Source: Aquamicrobium lusatiense (GTDB taxonomy: Bacteria; Pseudomonadota; Alphaproteobacteria; Rhizobiales; Rhizobiaceae). From it: a stretch of 64,000 nt of DNA. Both the position numbers and the translations under genes were made by a program. The stretch covers positions 248,001-312,000 of the forward strand of contig NZ_JACHEU010000003.1 in NCBI RefSeq assembly GCF_014201615.1, in the 5' to 3' direction. The notes below the pieces were generated by a model. The model saw only the letters and a list, made by a program, of their open reading frames with translations. It had not been told where the DNA came from and searched no databases. Positions 62,716 through 64,000 of the stretch are shown one piece after another (the stretch's first letter is position 1; each line of letters begins with the position of its first letter).

Positions 62716-64000
62716 GTGACCACGAACATCCGCATTCCAAGACGCACATTGCTCAAGGGAATAGGCGCGGCCGGCCTCGGCAGCGTTCTGGCCCCGCTGT
62801 CGTCACGCCCGCTCTATGCCGCGAGCGTGGCGCCGATCACCATCGTCATCAACCAGTCGCCGTGGTTCGATTCATTCCGCAGGACGGTCGAGGCCTATGA
62901 GGCCGAAACCGGCAACAAGGTGGAGCTGGACGTCAATCCCTTCGCCGGTTCGCTGGAGAAGCAGCGCAATTCCGTGCGCGCCAGCCAGGGCCAGTACGAC
63001 ATTCTGATCATGAATTCGGGCTGGTTCACGGAAATGTATGGCGGCGGCTTTGTCGATTCCATCACCGACATCGATCCGGGTTTCCAGCTCGATCCCGATC
63101 TCTACACGCTCAACGACACCATCTATTACAACGCCGAGAAGAAATCGCTGACCAGCGACGGCAAGCTGATGTCGATCCCGGTGTCGCCGCTGATCCCGAT
63201 GCTCTATTATCGCGGCGACCTCTACAAGGAGGCCGGCCTCGAAGTGCCGAAGACCTTCGACGCGCTGGAAGCCAACGCGAAGAAGCTGCACAATCCGCCG
63301 TCCATGTATGGCATCGTCCAGCGCGGCGCGCGCGGCCCGGCAACCGTGTCCTACGATTTCTATCCCTATCTCTACGGCTTCGGCGGCAACATCTTCCGCA
63401 ACCAGTCGGAAGGCGACTTCACCGTCACGCTGAACTCGGAGGAAGGCCGCACGGCGCTGGATTACTATATCCGCCTCGCCAAGGAAGCCGGCCATCCCAA
63501 GACCGCCGCCAACGATCAGGCCAACGTCATCCAGGCGATGGTCACCGGCACGGCGGGCCATGTGATGATGGTCATTTCGGCCGCCTCGCAGATGGACGAT
63601 CCCGACAAGTCGGCCGTGGTCGACAAGGTCGAATATGCGGTGCCGCCCTCGGCGCCCGGCCTGCCCACCGCACCCGCGCTCGGCCACTGGCTGGCCGGCA
63701 TTTCGCGCAACGTTCCCGACGACCGCAAGCGCGCCGCCGTCGAGTTCCTGCGCTGGTTCCAGACCAAGGCAGCCCAGCTTGAGACCGCAAAGGCCGGTGG
63801 CATTCCCGTCAACGCGGCCGTCTACAAGGAGCCGATCGCCGAGGAGCGGCAGTATCGCTGGATGAAGCCGCTTGCCGAGGCCCTGCCGCATGCGGTCAAC
63901 TCCTACCAGTTCCCGCAGGCCAGCGAGGTGATCGCGGTTCTGGAGCTTGGCCTCAACCGCGCGGTCGCGGGCGAGATCGGCAGCGTCGAGGCGCTCAACG
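62716..64000 (+). CDS. ABC transporter substrate-binding protein, sugar type (family 1), 3' end outside window
   Basis: 428 residues are present and the frame is open at the window end. GTG at 62716 with GGGAG seven bases upstream starts a twin-arginine signal (IPRRTLLKGIGAAGLGS). The mature part follows the extracellular family 1 binding-protein pattern: ITIVINQSPWFDSFRRTVEA, YDILIMNSGWFTEMY, then SIPVSPLIPMLYYRGDLYKE and AVEFLRWFQTKAAQLE. Such proteins bind sugars, glycerol phosphates or similar; Tat export suggests folding before secretion. Permease and ATPase genes should follow beyond the window. Paired with the metallohydrolase upstream. Confidence 0.9.
   Translation, partial: MTTNIRIPRRTLLKGIGAAGLGSVLAPLSSRPLYAASVAPITIVINQSPWFDSFRRTVEAYEAETGNKVELDVNPFAGSLEKQRNSVRASQGQYDILIMNSGWFTEMYGGGFVDSITDIDPGFQLDPDLYTLNDTIYYNAEKKSLTSDGKLMSIPVSPLIPMLYYRGDLYKEAGLEVPKTFDALEANAKKLHNPPSMYGIVQRGARGPATVSYDFYPYLYGFGGNIFRNQSEGDFTVTLNSEEGRTALDYYIRLAKEAGHPKTAANDQANVIQAMVTGTAGHVMMVISAASQMDDPDKSAVVDKVEYAVPPSAPGLPTAPALGHWLAGISRNVPDDRKRAAVEFLRWFQTKAAQLETAKAGGIPVNAAVYKEPIAEERQYRWMKPLAEALPHAVNSYQFPQASEVIAVLELGLNRAVAGEIGSVEALN

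Overview
The window is about 64 kb of high-GC chromosomal DNA that reads as an alphaproteobacterium of the order Hyphomicrobiales, probably close to Mesorhizobium, Aquamicrobium or Chelativorans. The grounds are the protein families (an Omp25/31-like barrel, an acxRABC-type acetone carboxylase locus, an oxyR-ahpFC cluster, a tauR-tauXY-xsc-pta taurine locus) and intergenic palindromic elements of the kind scattered through rhizobial genomes. The species is inferred, not proven. No rRNA, tRNA, CRISPR array, transposase or phage gene was recognised.

Layout. 0-5.3 kb (+): the end of a peptide-type substrate-binding protein, two permeases and two ATPases, then a class V aminotransferase, mostly with overlapping stops and starts. 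5.3-13.7 kb (-): an iron/heme block made of a DHA2 exporter, a small protein and a siderophore-interacting flavoreductase, ended by a terminator and followed by an ECF sigma factor, a FecR anti-sigma factor and a HasR-like TonB receptor with an extra C-terminal barrel. A TetR gene diverges from the exporter. 14.9-19.4 kb: an ABC exporter and a Zn/Cd/Pb P-type ATPase behind a MerR-type promoter. 19.4-22.1 kb (-): a second sigma/FecR pair with a heme oxygenase. 22.2-29.5 kb (-): acetone carboxylase genes and their regulator, which carries a frameshift. 29.6-35.5 kb (-): an endonuclease/exonuclease/phosphatase-family protein, cardiolipin synthase, DUF779 protein, aldehyde dehydrogenase and a GAF/Fis regulator. 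35.7-39.2 kb (-): a Cache-type sensor kinase and an NtrC-type regulator. 39.4-43.6 kb (-): a class IV aminotransferase and oxyR-ahpF-ahpC. 44-47.7 kb: S-formylglutathione hydrolase, an ArsR/rhodanese pair and a secreted phytase-like protein. 47.8-55.3 kb: taurine catabolism. 55.5-57.8 kb: glucokinase and a GntR/periplasmic-binding-fold regulator. 58.1-60.7 kb: a lower-GC LysR/monooxygenase/MFS cassette. 61.1-64 kb: a PHP-type metallohydrolase and a Tat-exported sugar-type binding protein that runs off the window.

How the parts work together. The two sigma/FecR pairs share a nearly identical promoter-like element, and one is linked to heme degradation while the other is linked to a HasR-like receptor, which suggests one iron/heme regulon. 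The taurine block encodes deamination, desulfonation, a probable sulfite exporter and release of acetyl-CoA. The strongest items for follow-up are the receptor-barrel fusion with its dual sigma circuit, the frameshifted acetone regulator that also lacks the GAFTGA loop, and the metallohydrolase/transporter locus behind a long inverted repeat.
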